Positions 1 to 9,023 of a stretch of DNA of 64,000 nt are shown here, one piece after another. Every line of letters begins with the position of its first letter. Position 1 is the stretch's first letter. Source of the DNA: Alistipes sp. (GTDB lineage Bacteria; Bacteroidota; Bacteroidia; Bacteroidales; Rikenellaceae); assembly GCA_017937125.1 (NCBI GenBank), contig JAGBEH010000001.1, positions 310,001-374,000 of the forward strand, in the 5' to 3' direction. The translations under genes and the position numbers were made by a program. The notes beneath the pieces are model-generated. The model worked only from the letters and a program-made list of their open reading frames with translations, did no database searches and had not been told where the DNA came from.

Positions 1-35
1 TTTTTCTCTTTTTTTGTCTCAAAATTTCAATGCAA

Positions 36-59
36 ATTGAATTATTTTCAATATCTTTG
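36..59 (+). promoter_or_regulatory. Promoter and candidate operator of the phosphorothioation operon
   Basis: A consensus Bacteroidetes -7 element TATCTTTG lies at 52-59, so transcription should start near 66, just before the ATG at 82. No -33 TTG sits at the usual 19-21 bp distance. A palindrome ATTGAA-5 bp-TTCAAT covers 36-52 and its right arm touches the -7 box. This is a plausible operator for the XRE protein encoded next (inference). Confidence 0.6.
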
Positions 60-81
60 TGTGAAATCAATTTTTCGACCA

Positions 82-279
82 ATGAAAAAAGATATAAATA
101 GGCTTAAATTAGTGCTGGTTGAGAGGAAAAGAACTGGTAAATGGCTTGCTGAACAGTTGGGCAAAGACCCATCAACAGTTTCTAAATGGTGTTCAAATAC
201 AACTCAGCCATCTCTGGATATTTTAGTAAATATAGCCAAGGTGCTCGAAGTTGATGTTAAGCAACTTATAAATGAATAA
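82..279 (+). CDS. XRE-family helix-turn-helix regulator, first gene of the dnd operon
   Basis: A 65-aa protein that is almost entirely one XRE/Cro-type helix-turn-helix. The recognition region reads WLAEQLGKDPSTVSKWC, followed by the PSLDILVNIAKVLEVDV pattern typical of the family. The upstream in-frame ATG at 37 is rejected because the TATCTTTG promoter box at 52-59 would lie inside the gene. The stop at 277-279 is 16 bases before dndC, so both are probably co-transcribed. It likely represses its own promoter through the palindrome at 36-52 (inference). Small XRE proteins commonly accompany dnd gene clusters. Confidence 0.85.
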   Translation: MKKDINRLKLVLVERKRTGKWLAEQLGKDPSTVSKWCSNTTQPSLDILVNIAKVLEVDVKQLINE

Positions 280-282
280 TGC

Positions 283-288
283 AGGAGG
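283..288 (+). promoter_or_regulatory. Strong Shine-Dalgarno site of dndC
   Basis: A perfect AGGAGG lies 7 bases before the dndC ATG. Strong Shine-Dalgarno sites are uncommon in Bacteroidetes, where translation often starts without one. It supports ATG 296 as the start and fits a foreign origin. Confidence 0.75.
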
Positions 289-295
289 AAAATAA

Positions 296-1627
296 ATGTC
301 GAAACGCATAAATAATATAATTGCTGATATCAAGGAGCAGTATCTTGAGAGGGATAATAACATTCCTTGGATTATCGGCTTTAGTGGAGGAAAAGATAGT
401 ACGGTTGTACTAACTTTAGTATGGCGAGCTTTGCTGTCTATACGAGAAGAGTTAGGCGATGCAGCTCTTGCTCGACAGGTGTATGTCGTAAATAATGACA
501 CTTTGGTAGAGAATCCTATTATTACCGACTACATTGTTGAGGTAATGGATAGTATTCGGATTGCAGCTATTGAGCAAAAACTACCTATTAATGTTCAAAC
601 AACAGTACCCAAATTAGAGGATAGCTTCTGGATTAGCTTCTTGGGTAAGGGATACCCTGTTCCGAATAATACTTTTAGATGGTGTACTGATCGATTAAAG
701 ATCAAGCCTACCACGCAATTTATCCTTGATAAGGTAGATGCGATGGGTGAGGCGATTGTTCTCATTGGCACTCGCCTTACCGAGAGTGCTACTCGTGCGA
801 AATCAATTCGTCGTCATGAAATCAAAGGAAAGCGCTTAACTAAGCATCCGTTGAACCCCAATACATACACATATCCTCCGATTAAAGATTTGTATTTGGA
901 AGAGGTGTGGTATATACTCAACAATGAGCCATCACCTTGGGGTTATGACAATAAGAAGTTGTTCCAAATATATGCTGATGCCACAGCAGATGATTATGAG
1001 TGTCCTACTGTAATTACGGATAAGACACAGCCTTCGTGTGGTCAAAGCCGATTTGGTTGTTGGGTTTGCACCGTAGTTAAGGAAGATAAGTCAATGATGG
1101 CCCTTATCAACAATGGCAATCAATGGATGGCTCCTTTGTTGAAATATCGAGATGAAATGGTTGCGGGTCGCAATATTTCAGAGAATAGATATGCAACTCG
1201 TAGAAATGGTCAGGCTGCTCAAGATGCAGATGGGCATAATCAGGGCAATTACACTTTTGAGTATCGATGCGAGATGCTTCGTAAATTATTGGAATTGCAG
1301 CGTGATATGCAGAAAGTAAAGCCGCATATGGAGTTGATTTCGAATCAAGAATTAGTTGCGATTCAAATCAACTGGTATCGCGATGGATTCTTTGCGCCAA
1401 AAGTAACCGATATCTACAATGAGGTATATAAACGAAATATGCCTCTTGAGAATATGCAGTACCAGGAGCGATTGATCCTTGAGAAAGTATGTGCAGAACA
1501 TCCTGAAGATTATCACTTGATAAATGATTTGGTATCACTTCAAAAAAGCAAGACTATTTTGATGAATAACAATGGCCTTCAGGGAGATATTGAGAAACGA
1601 TTAGATAACTACCTCAACCAGCAGTAA
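296..1627 (+). CDS. dndC: DNA phosphorothioation protein DndC (ATP pyrophosphatase/PAPS-reductase-like)
   Basis: DndC helps place sulfur on the DNA backbone. It has ATP pyrophosphatase activity, carries an Fe-S cluster and receives sulfur from a cysteine desulfurase (family knowledge). The 443-aa protein has the PP-loop SGGKDST at residues 30-36 and a cysteine-rich segment (C-x6-GCWVC, about residues 249-259) that fits cluster binding. A lone cysteine follows in FRWCTDR. Length is normal for the family. It starts after a strong AGGAGG and is followed 3 bases later by dndD. No dndA or dndB is visible in this operon, so sulfur probably comes from a housekeeping IscS/NifS protein encoded elsewhere (inference). 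Confidence 0.93.
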   Translation: MSKRINNIIADIKEQYLERDNNIPWIIGFSGGKDSTVVLTLVWRALLSIREELGDAALARQVYVVNNDTLVENPIITDYIVEVMDSIRIAAIEQKLPINVQTTVPKLEDSFWISFLGKGYPVPNNTFRWCTDRLKIKPTTQFILDKVDAMGEAIVLIGTRLTESATRAKSIRRHEIKGKRLTKHPLNPNTYTYPPIKDLYLEEVWYILNNEPSPWGYDNKKLFQIYADATADDYECPTVITDKTQPSCGQSRFGCWVCTVVKEDKSMMALINNGNQWMAPLLKYRDEMVAGRNISENRYATRRNGQAAQDADGHNQGNYTFEYRCEMLRKLLELQRDMQKVKPHMELISNQELVAIQINWYRDGFFAPKVTDIYNEVYKRNMPLENMQYQERLILEKVCAEHPEDYHLINDLVSLQKSKTILMNNNGLQGDIEKRLDNYLNQQ

Positions 1628-1630
1628 GCT

Positions 1631-3769
1631 ATGTTTATAGAGTCAATAATATTACATAATTACAGGGCATACAAGGGGCATAACCAAACCTCTTTTAAGC
1701 CGGATGTAAAGAATATCTTTCTTGTAGCCGGCAATAATGGTTTTGGTAAGACAACATTTCTCACATCCCTCGTATGGTGTCTATATGGCAAATTAATGGC
1801 CGATGTTGATGAAAAGTTTAGGCGAGATATCAACGATGCACAGGGCTATAAGAACTATGCCCGCCAAAGTTTGCATAAAGAGTTAGCAAGTGCCGTAAAT
1901 ACATATGAAGTAAGTCCCGAAGACCGCAAACAGATAGTTAAGCATGGCTATTCTTCGGAAAGCGAATACATTAAGGAGGATGCTCAATATTATGTTGAGA
2001 TTACTCTTTCTGATGTATTTATTCCATCTATCCCTTGTCGCACAATTACAATTCGACGAACCTATGATTATTTCTTAGATACAGAATTCGTTGAGGTATT
2101 AATTGATGGACAGGTAAATGAATTGGCAAAGGAGGTCGGCTACGATATTTTTATTAATGACTTTATTCTTTCAAAGGATATTGCCAAGTTCTTTTTCTTT
2201 GATGCCGAGAAGATTGTAAACCTAGCGGAGGTAAAATCACTTGATGAAAAGCGTCGTTTGAGTACTGCGTATAGTGAGGTTTTAGGTATCAAGAAATACG
2301 AAGACATTAAACGAAATCTTGAAAATCTTCGCTTGAAATTCAGGAAGAGTGCCGGTTCTACAGCAAGTAAAGCCAAGTTAGACAAATTGCAGAACAGTGT
2401 TGCCGATATGGAAGCTCAAATCAAAACGAAAGAAGAAGAGCGAGAGAATATTGACACCCAAATTCAGCAATATAGAGCCGAGTCCGCACAACTACAAGAA
2501 CGATTGATTCGAGAGGGAAATGCTATTAGCGTTGAGGAACTAAAAAAGCAAAAAGAATTACTGGTCGCGTTGAAAGAGAAGGACGCCAAACTCAAAGGTC
2601 AATTACGCGATATGTTAGATATTGCACCTTTTGCCATTTCTGGTAAGTTGTTCGCAGACCTAATGGAGCAAGTTATTGCTGAAAAGAAGGCAAAAACAAC
2701 TGCAGCAAGCTGTGCGGCTATCAATGCTGCTTTACAGTCCACTCAATCTATGATATCTGATGGCGTTTCAGGATTAAAACTAACGGTGCCTCAGAAGAGA
2801 GCAATTGAGCATATTATTGCAGAAGCATTTACGCAAAATGTTGTTGACACAAGCGAGATTCAAGCCGATGTGAAAATATTGGTTGATTTTAACGATAATG
2901 AGGCTAATGAATTCCAGGCGTTACACGATAATATCAAGTACTCTTTCAACACTATTTTCAAGCAACTTGTTAAGGATATCAAGAACAACGCATTGTTCCT
3001 TGCCAAAACACAGCGAAAGATTGTTGAGGCAGAATATGACGATGGAAATGCAGATATCAAAGAGGCAAGAATGCGTAAAGCAGAAGTAGATGAATTGTTA
3101 GCGCAATTAGATATTCAAACTCGACAATTGTCTGAGTTGATAGGTACATTGAATAAAGACCTTAAAGTGCTCAAAAAGCAGTTGTCAGAGGTAGCAAAGC
3201 ATGTGCGTGTTAATAAGTCTGACAAAGAAAAGGATATCATTGCTGAACGACTCATCGCTGAATTAACCACATTCTTATTCGAGTTAAGAGCAAAGCGCAA
3301 GTTCTCTCTCGAAAAGAAGATTATGGCTGGCATTGATGTTTTGATGCACAAAGCAGATTTTATCCATAATGTGAGAATTGATCTGAAAGATGATATAATT
3401 GAGATTGAACTACTTGATAAGGCTGGTGAGATTATAAGTAAGGAGAAACTATCAAAAGGTGAGCAACAGCTATACGCTACAGCTATACTTAATGCGCTTG
3501 TTGAAGAGTCTGGCATTGAGTTCCCTGTATTCATTGATAGCCCTCTTCAAAAGTTTGATAGCATCCACTCTCACAACATTATCACGAAGTTTTATCCGAG
3601 TGTATCAAAACAGGTGGTTATCTTTCCTCTGCTTGGTAAAGAGTTGTCTGAAGAAGAGTACAATGCTCTGTTGCCTAATGTTAACAGAGTATATGTCATC
3701 GAAAATAAAGATGGATGCTCATCATTCAAGAAAGTAGAACCAAGTAGATTATTTGAAACACTATCGTAG
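1631..3769 (+). CDS. dndD: DNA phosphorothioation protein DndD (SMC/RecN-like ATPase)
   Basis: DndD is the ATPase of the modification complex and is proposed to reshape or nick DNA during sulfur insertion. The 712-aa protein has Walker A GNNGFGKTT at residues 34-42. Long charged helical segments, about 225-300 and 440-540, suggest a coiled coil. The C-terminal head has the ABC signature LSKGEQQ and Walker B FIDSP. This head-coil-head plan and its place between dndC and dndE identify it as DndD rather than a generic SMC protein. Spacing is 3 bases from dndC and 2 bases to dndE, so translation is probably coupled. Confidence 0.92.
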   Translation: MFIESIILHNYRAYKGHNQTSFKPDVKNIFLVAGNNGFGKTTFLTSLVWCLYGKLMADVDEKFRRDINDAQGYKNYARQSLHKELASAVNTYEVSPEDRKQIVKHGYSSESEYIKEDAQYYVEITLSDVFIPSIPCRTITIRRTYDYFLDTEFVEVLIDGQVNELAKEVGYDIFINDFILSKDIAKFFFFDAEKIVNLAEVKSLDEKRRLSTAYSEVLGIKKYEDIKRNLENLRLKFRKSAGSTASKAKLDKLQNSVADMEAQIKTKEEERENIDTQIQQYRAESAQLQERLIREGNAISVEELKKQKELLVALKEKDAKLKGQLRDMLDIAPFAISGKLFADLMEQVIAEKKAKTTAASCAAINAALQSTQSMISDGVSGLKLTVPQKRAIEHIIAEAFTQNVVDTSEIQADVKILVDFNDNEANEFQALHDNIKYSFNTIFKQLVKDIKNNALFLAKTQRKIVEAEYDDGNADIKEARMRKAEVDELLAQLDIQTRQLSELIGTLNKDLKVLKKQLSEVAKHVRVNKSDKEKDIIAERLIAELTTFLFELRAKRKFSLEKKIMAGIDVLMHKADFIHNVRIDLKDDIIEIELLDKAGEIISKEKLSKGEQQLYATAILNALVEESGIEFPVFIDSPLQKFDSIHSHNIITKFYPSVSKQVVIFPLLGKELSEEEYNALLPNVNRVYVIENKDGCSSFKKVEPSRLFETLS

Positions 3770-3771
3770 CT

Positions 3772-4173
3772 ATGTTTACATCAATAAAAACATCTAGGGC
3801 AAACAAGGATATTGTTACGGATTTAAGCCGCAAATTTAATTTGGGCGCAGAGAATATCATAGCACGTATTGCATTAACTTATTCGCTGTCGCAGAATCGT
3901 TTGTTGTTATTGTCTGACATTGCGGATTCTCAAGGGAAAGAGTATAGTAAGAATGTCTTATTTGGCAGCAATATGCCATATTATATAGGTCTTATATGTG
4001 TAAAATATGGTTTGTATAAGACAGATAAAGATATTCCGAAATATATCAAACTGCATATAGATGATGGTCTGCAACTAATGAATAAAGAGTTGCGAGATAA
4101 TCCGAACTTGAATGGATATGATTATTTAATAGACAAGATTGAAACTGGACTTAATGGTTTAATGGAGGAATGA
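3772..4173 (+). CDS. dndE: DNA phosphorothioation protein DndE
   Basis: A 133-aa protein with the DndE-like pattern: a SRANKDIVTDLSRKFNL start, the GAENIIARIALTYSLS core helix, then GKEYSKNVLFG and a helical C-terminus. DndE binds nicked double-stranded DNA in studied systems and is the smallest core protein of the modification complex. It is slightly longer than some homologues. Its last four bases (ATGA) overlap the start of the next gene, which ties the modification genes to the unusual downstream genes in one operon. Confidence 0.88.
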   Translation: MFTSIKTSRANKDIVTDLSRKFNLGAENIIARIALTYSLSQNRLLLLSDIADSQGKEYSKNVLFGSNMPYYIGLICVKYGLYKTDKDIPKYIKLHIDDGLQLMNKELRDNPNLNGYDYLIDKIETGLNGLMEE

Positions 4174-6593
4174 CAGTAGACTCCTACATATCGGATCTCT
4201 ATAATCAAGGGATTGTTAGTGGTAGCACATTCCTTTACTGTGTTGAAAATAGTATTGACACGGTAAATGGTTTATTGGCTATAGCGGACAATATCCCAAA
4301 TGATGTAATGTCGGATATTACATATTTGAAGTCAGAATTCAACATTCCAAATCCTGTTCAAGACAATAATGGTTTAACGGACGCTAATGCGATAGATACT
4401 AATACTGCACCAAACGCGAAGATTGGGTATGCAGAATTATATTCTTTGTATCAAGAACTGAAATACGAGAACGACACTCGCACCATTAATCGTTTAAACT
4501 ATATCGAATCTACATATAGTGATAAAGAAGAGTTTATTAAGTATCTTCTTAGTGTTGATTTTGATTCTATATTAAGGCTCCCTCTAGTTGGTCGTAACAC
4601 AGCCAGACAAATCATTGATTTATCACGCAAGTTGTCAGAATACCTAAATGGAGATGCGGAATATGTCGTAAAACAAGATGAAGGAGAATCTTCTCCTAAT
4701 GTGGTAGCTACATTCTACAATGTAGAGAATCTAAATGCCCTATTGCCAGTTATTCGCTCATTTGCAGACAATTATTCTGTACGCTCAAAGAATGGGATAC
4801 TTTCGTTGATAACAAATTGCAATGACAGTGTATATCAGCTTGTTGAGACTTTGTCAGCCTCACAATTTAATCCTATAAAACTGCGTACTATAGGCAAGAA
4901 TAGTGTTCCTGAAATTATGGATTTCAGGAACAGAGTTTTGGCACTTTGTGCAGAATGCTCATCACAAGATGGCATAGAAAGATTGGAATCCATAAATAGG
5001 ATTCAGCACTATGCAGGATTTGCAATTCCGAACCCTGATGCAATAATACAATTAGAGGACAACATTGGGCATTTCCCACTGCTTGCGGCCGTTAATCAGT
5101 TAATTAACAATCTGCCAGAGCGAGAAATGCGAATATTCAAGGAATATCTGCTTACAATTAGAGGTGGAGTTGAGCTTGATTTAGATGATATGGCCACAGA
5201 GTTATCTCTATCTAAGGAGCGAGTGAGACAACTGGCAACAAAACAGGTTGGAATTATTCAACGAACGGTGTCATCGTGGCGAGAACTTCTTGGAGACTAC
5301 CATTATCCTATTTTTGAAAAGGATGCGTGGTTGGCAGTATGTGAAACCGAAGGAGTTTCATTTACTCAAAACTTCGTTAGATGGCTAATATCTTTGGTTG
5401 ACAGTGAGGTGTATTTAATAGGTGATCCTATGTCGGCATTCAAAACATACCACGGTAGGATTAAACCGTTGTATTTAATGCCCAAACGCCTATATGACAT
5501 TTTTGATATACATAGTTTTATTGAGCATATAAACAATCTTGCATCTGAAAAGCGATATGAAGAAGAGCGTTACAATCTGAGAGAGTTAATTTATAACTTT
5601 TTTAGAGGACGCGTCTTATTTGAGATAGTTGAAGAGTTAGAAGATTTTGCAAGAAGAATCATTGACTATGAAGTAGATTGCTTATTGTATGAAGGTGATT
5701 TAATATTTAGGGCTAATGCTGTAAAGAATGCACCAGAAATAATAGAGGATATTATTCGTGCAAATGGGGATGTGATGTCGCTTGATGAGATTTACGCGAA
5801 ATATAAAGAGCTATATCCTCTGAAAGAGATCGAACCAAAGAATATCAGAGCCAGCATACATCAAAATAAAAATATTAAACCATTAGGAAGAAGTGGAAAA
5901 TATACTCTATCTGAATGGAAAGATGGTTATGCAAGAGGTGGTACCATTCGCGAATTTGCATATGAATGTATCGTAAATAGTCCTGCAAAGATTGTGCGTA
6001 TTGATGCTCTATGCGAATATATTAGCCAATTTAGGAAAGATGTTGAAGAGGATAGTATTCAATCAAATCTTTTAGCAGAGGCGTCTGGTAAATTTGGCTT
6101 ATACTTCTATGATGGCGAGCGATATATTGGACTAACATCCGTTCAATATGATGATTGTTATATCGCAGCTATAAATGACGAAAGCTCTGAGCGAAGGAGT
6201 ACAAAACAAAGTTACACCTTATTGGAAAACTTTATTGTTGAGCATAAAAGATTCCCATTCTCCTCTGGCCCGGATGATGAGCCTCGATTATATCGCTTTT
6301 GGTACAATCAAACTTACTGCTATACGCATGGCGATATAGATGCGGAGAATAAACAAATTTACGATTATATTAATACCAAGTATAGCCATTATAAAGTGTC
6401 TCAATGCGATTATATTTGGCATCGAACTTTTATAGAATTAAGAGACATTATTAACCAGCAGTGTTTTGGAGAAATTAAAAATCGCCATAATAAATGGTTA
6501 CTTCAAAACGCAGAGCTATATAAGAATAAACAGTTAGCAGAGTGGCAAGAACCATTGTTTAAGGAACTCATACAACTGATAATGTTAGATTAA
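4170..6593 (+). CDS. Large multi-domain DNA-binding protein of unknown function (HhH, sigma-70 region 4-like, winged helices)
   Basis: I do not recognise this 807-aa protein as a named family. Residues about 126-157 and 228-256 resemble the helix-hairpin-helix of the RNA polymerase alpha C-terminal domain (LPLVGRNTARQI, LRTIGKNSVPEI). Residues about 333-362 look like sigma-70 region 4 (ELSLSKERVRQLATKQV). Residues about 522-583 and 590-660 look like two winged-helix domains. The last 120 residues have a W/Y-rich helicase-associated-like pattern. No nuclease motif is obvious. It overlaps dndE by 4 bases and is preceded by a GGAGG. It may read modified or unmodified DNA, or regulate the operon (inference). 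A relation to the archaeal PbeABCD module is possible but unchecked. Confidence 0.75.
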   Translation: MTVDSYISDLYNQGIVSGSTFLYCVENSIDTVNGLLAIADNIPNDVMSDITYLKSEFNIPNPVQDNNGLTDANAIDTNTAPNAKIGYAELYSLYQELKYENDTRTINRLNYIESTYSDKEEFIKYLLSVDFDSILRLPLVGRNTARQIIDLSRKLSEYLNGDAEYVVKQDEGESSPNVVATFYNVENLNALLPVIRSFADNYSVRSKNGILSLITNCNDSVYQLVETLSASQFNPIKLRTIGKNSVPEIMDFRNRVLALCAECSSQDGIERLESINRIQHYAGFAIPNPDAIIQLEDNIGHFPLLAAVNQLINNLPEREMRIFKEYLLTIRGGVELDLDDMATELSLSKERVRQLATKQVGIIQRTVSSWRELLGDYHYPIFEKDAWLAVCETEGVSFTQNFVRWLISLVDSEVYLIGDPMSAFKTYHGRIKPLYLMPKRLYDIFDIHSFIEHINNLASEKRYEEERYNLRELIYNFFRGRVLFEIVEELEDFARRIIDYEVDCLLYEGDLIFRANAVKNAPEIIEDIIRANGDVMSLDEIYAKYKELYPLKEIEPKNIRASIHQNKNIKPLGRSGKYTLSEWKDGYARGGTIREFAYECIVNSPAKIVRIDALCEYISQFRKDVEEDSIQSNLLAEASGKFGLYFYDGERYIGLTSVQYDDCYIAAINDESSERRSTKQSYTLLENFIVEHKRFPFSSGPDDEPRLYRFWYNQTYCYTHGDIDAENKQIYDYINTKYSHYKVSQCDYIWHRTFIELRDIINQQCFGEIKNRHNKWLLQNAELYKNKQLAEWQEPLFKELIQLIMLD

Positions 6594-6604
6594 TAGGATG
6601 TGTG

Positions 6605-8782
6605 ATGCTACGAGATATTGACATAAAATATCGCTATTCAACAGGAAGTAAAGATACTCCAATACAGTTCTTTACTGACACTCTATCGAATAGTGTTAAC
6701 TTTGATTTAGGCTTGGGCTTTTTTAGTTCGGCCAGTATTAATGTGCTCGCAACAGGTTTTGCTCGATTTATATCTAATGGCGGCAAAATGCGTATGTACA
6801 TAAATCAGAACTTGTCTGATGAGGATGTTAAGGCTATCTCTTCTATGCCGACAGAAATGCTGGAAGAGAAACTTATTGCTGATGTTGCTGCAATGACCTC
6901 ATTGCTTTCAAAGAGGGATAAGCACTTCTTTAACTGTCTATCATATTTGATATGTAGTCATAGAATAGACATTAAGATTGTCGTCCCTAAAGCCGGGGGT
7001 ATTGCTCACCAAAAATTTGGCATTTTAACAGATGCCAACAATGACAAAGTGTGCTTCTCGGGCTCACTTAATTTTACGGCGAGTGCTTTACTCCGCAACA
7101 TAGAAACAATAGACTGCTATACTTCTTGGGAAGAGGGAAATATTGGAAGAATATCGAAGTCTGAAGATGATTTCGAATCAATATTTAGTGGCAAATCAGA
7201 GGCGGTTCTCACATACGAACCTACGGTTCTAAATGATTTTATCAAAACAAAGTATCCATCTCCAGATGTAGAGCAATTATTAGAGGAAGAGGCTGAGCTA
7301 ATTGCTAAATTATCTTCGCCAAATGCTTCGTCGTTTACTCCTTATGAACTGGATGTTGATAACGACGAGTTGCATTTTCCATATTCTACGGGCCCATTTG
7401 AATACCAAACTAATGCTTATAAAAACTGGGTAGAAAATAACTATCACGGCATTTTTGCAATGGCCACAGGTACCGGTAAGACAATAACATCTCTTAATTG
7501 TGTGCTTCAAGAATATAAGAAAACAGGTATTTATAATGTGCTTATTTTAGTTCCATCTATAGATTTGGTTAATCAGTGGATTGGAGAGGTTGCTAAATTT
7601 AATGTGCCATCACATAAGACTTATGTGGTTAATGGTCAAACTGATTGGAGAAAATCATTAACACAGTTAAGTACTGTTGTTAAATGGGGAGGGGCTCAGG
7701 ACTTTGTTATTATATCAACATATGACTCCTTTAAGAATCCATACTTCTTGGATTTAATAGAGGCAATGAATGAAAATATGATTCTCATCGCAGATGAGGC
7801 CCACAATGTGGGTTCCCCGCAGGTAAGAGAAGTTTTTGAGAAATTGAGCATAAAGAAGCGTATCGCCCTATCTGCCACCCCAAAACGTGCGTATGACATT
7901 GAAGGGACAATGGCTATTGAGAGTTTCTTCAATGATCAACCACCATATTGTTGCTCATTCTCTATGGAAGAAGCAATACATTGCAATCCTCCAAGATTGA
8001 TGGAATACTTGTATTTCCCTCGTATCGCTTATTTGGATGAGGCAGAGATGAGGCAATACATAAAACTGACCAAAGTCCTTTTACAGTATTTCAATAAAGA
8101 CGAACTTAGTCTCAAGAACAATAAAGAGGCTACAGAGTTGCTGATGAAGCGTAAGCGCATTATTCATAAAGCACAGGATAAGTATCGTGTATTTGAAGAT
8201 ATAATTTCAGAGTTAGTTGCGCAGAACAAAGCTGAATACTGTTTTGTGTACGCTCCAGAGGGTAAAGATTTCCGTGTTGATAATTCTCAAAGAATACTTG
8301 AAACTTTAAAAGATATTGTAAATACGAGATATCCAGATATTACAACTAATACATATCTTGGAGGCGAGAAGCATAAAAAAGAGAAACTTAAAAGTTTTGC
8401 GGATGGACATATTGATATGTTATTTGCGATGAAGTGCTTGGACGAAGGCGTTGATGTGCCCCGAGCTGAAGTTGGAGTATTTACATCAAGTACGGGTAAC
8501 CCTAGACAGTTTATTCAAAGGCGAGGTCGATTATTACGCGTACATCCACAAAAGAGATTTGCGCGAATCTACGATATAATTGTAACCCCTAATTACAAAT
8601 TATATCCAGATGCTGAGACATATGAAATGGAGCGTTCATTAGTTAAAGGTGAGTTAACTCGCGTAGCATATTTTGCATCATTAGCAAGCAACTACCATTT
8701 GGCTTGTGAGTCAATTCAAGATATGCTGGATTATTACAATTTAGAGGTTGGTACATTGATAAAAGAACTAGAAAAACAATAA
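6605..8782 (+). CDS. PLD-nuclease-like/SF2 DEAH helicase fusion protein
   Basis: A 725-aa fusion. The N-terminal part (about 1-200) has a phospholipase D-type HxK segment, HQKFG followed by SGSLNFT, seen in PLD-superfamily nucleases such as those fused to type III-like helicases. The rest is an SF2 helicase: Walker A TGTGKT near residue 288, DEAH in IADEAHNVGS, SATPKR (motif III), and the motif VI arginine pattern QRRGRLLR. Only one HxK copy is clear, so an active site would need a dimer. ATG 6605 is preferred to GTG 6602. It sits 11 bases after the 807-aa gene, in the place where phosphorothioation-linked restriction genes usually lie. It is the best candidate effector for cutting or unwinding unmodified DNA (inference). 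Confidence 0.85.
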   Translation: MLRDIDIKYRYSTGSKDTPIQFFTDTLSNSVNFDLGLGFFSSASINVLATGFARFISNGGKMRMYINQNLSDEDVKAISSMPTEMLEEKLIADVAAMTSLLSKRDKHFFNCLSYLICSHRIDIKIVVPKAGGIAHQKFGILTDANNDKVCFSGSLNFTASALLRNIETIDCYTSWEEGNIGRISKSEDDFESIFSGKSEAVLTYEPTVLNDFIKTKYPSPDVEQLLEEEAELIAKLSSPNASSFTPYELDVDNDELHFPYSTGPFEYQTNAYKNWVENNYHGIFAMATGTGKTITSLNCVLQEYKKTGIYNVLILVPSIDLVNQWIGEVAKFNVPSHKTYVVNGQTDWRKSLTQLSTVVKWGGAQDFVIISTYDSFKNPYFLDLIEAMNENMILIADEAHNVGSPQVREVFEKLSIKKRIALSATPKRAYDIEGTMAIESFFNDQPPYCCSFSMEEAIHCNPPRLMEYLYFPRIAYLDEAEMRQYIKLTKVLLQYFNKDELSLKNNKEATELLMKRKRIIHKAQDKYRVFEDIISELVAQNKAEYCFVYAPEGKDFRVDNSQRILETLKDIVNTRYPDITTNTYLGGEKHKKEKLKSFADGHIDMLFAMKCLDEGVDVPRAEVGVFTSSTGNPRQFIQRRGRLLRVHPQKRFARIYDIIVTPNYKLYPDAETYEMERSLVKGELTRVAYFASLASNYHLACESIQDMLDYYNLEVGTLIKELEKQ

Positions 8783-8796
8783 ATATTTGAAGACCT

Positions 8797-9018
8797 ATGA
8801 CTGCTACGGATTTATTAAAAGAGGTGTTGAAAGATCCTATGTTGAAAGATAAATACAATCTTTCAGACGAGGATATTCTTTCGGCTAGCTTTGACAGCAC
8901 ATCTAATCATCAAATCATTGAAGTGCTGAAAACTATTGTACTGCTTAAAACACAGAATCAGTCGGATGTAAATGTTTATAAGCAGATTAAGGCTATTAAT
9001 TTTGGTATTAAAGACTAA
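8797..9018 (+). CDS. Small acidic hypothetical protein in the dnd operon
   Basis: A 73-aa protein with no family I recognise. It has no signal peptide or membrane segment and is predicted helical, with a pattern like KEVLKDPMLKDKYNL followed by SDEDI. It lies 14 bases after the helicase gene and 5 bases before the SMC-like ATPase gene, so it belongs to the same transcript. A small partner or loader of the ATPase is a reasonable guess, in the way many SMC-type defence ATPases have small accessory subunits (inference). Confidence 0.65.
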   Translation: MTATDLLKEVLKDPMLKDKYNLSDEDILSASFDSTSNHQIIEVLKTIVLLKTQNQSDVNVYKQIKAINFGIKD

Positions 9019-9023
9019 CTACT

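Noticed and set aside
37-81. Longer start for the XRE regulator
   Set aside because: The -7 promoter box lies inside this extension.
6602-6604. GTG start of the PLD-helicase gene
   Set aside because: An ATG follows immediately and is the more usual choice.
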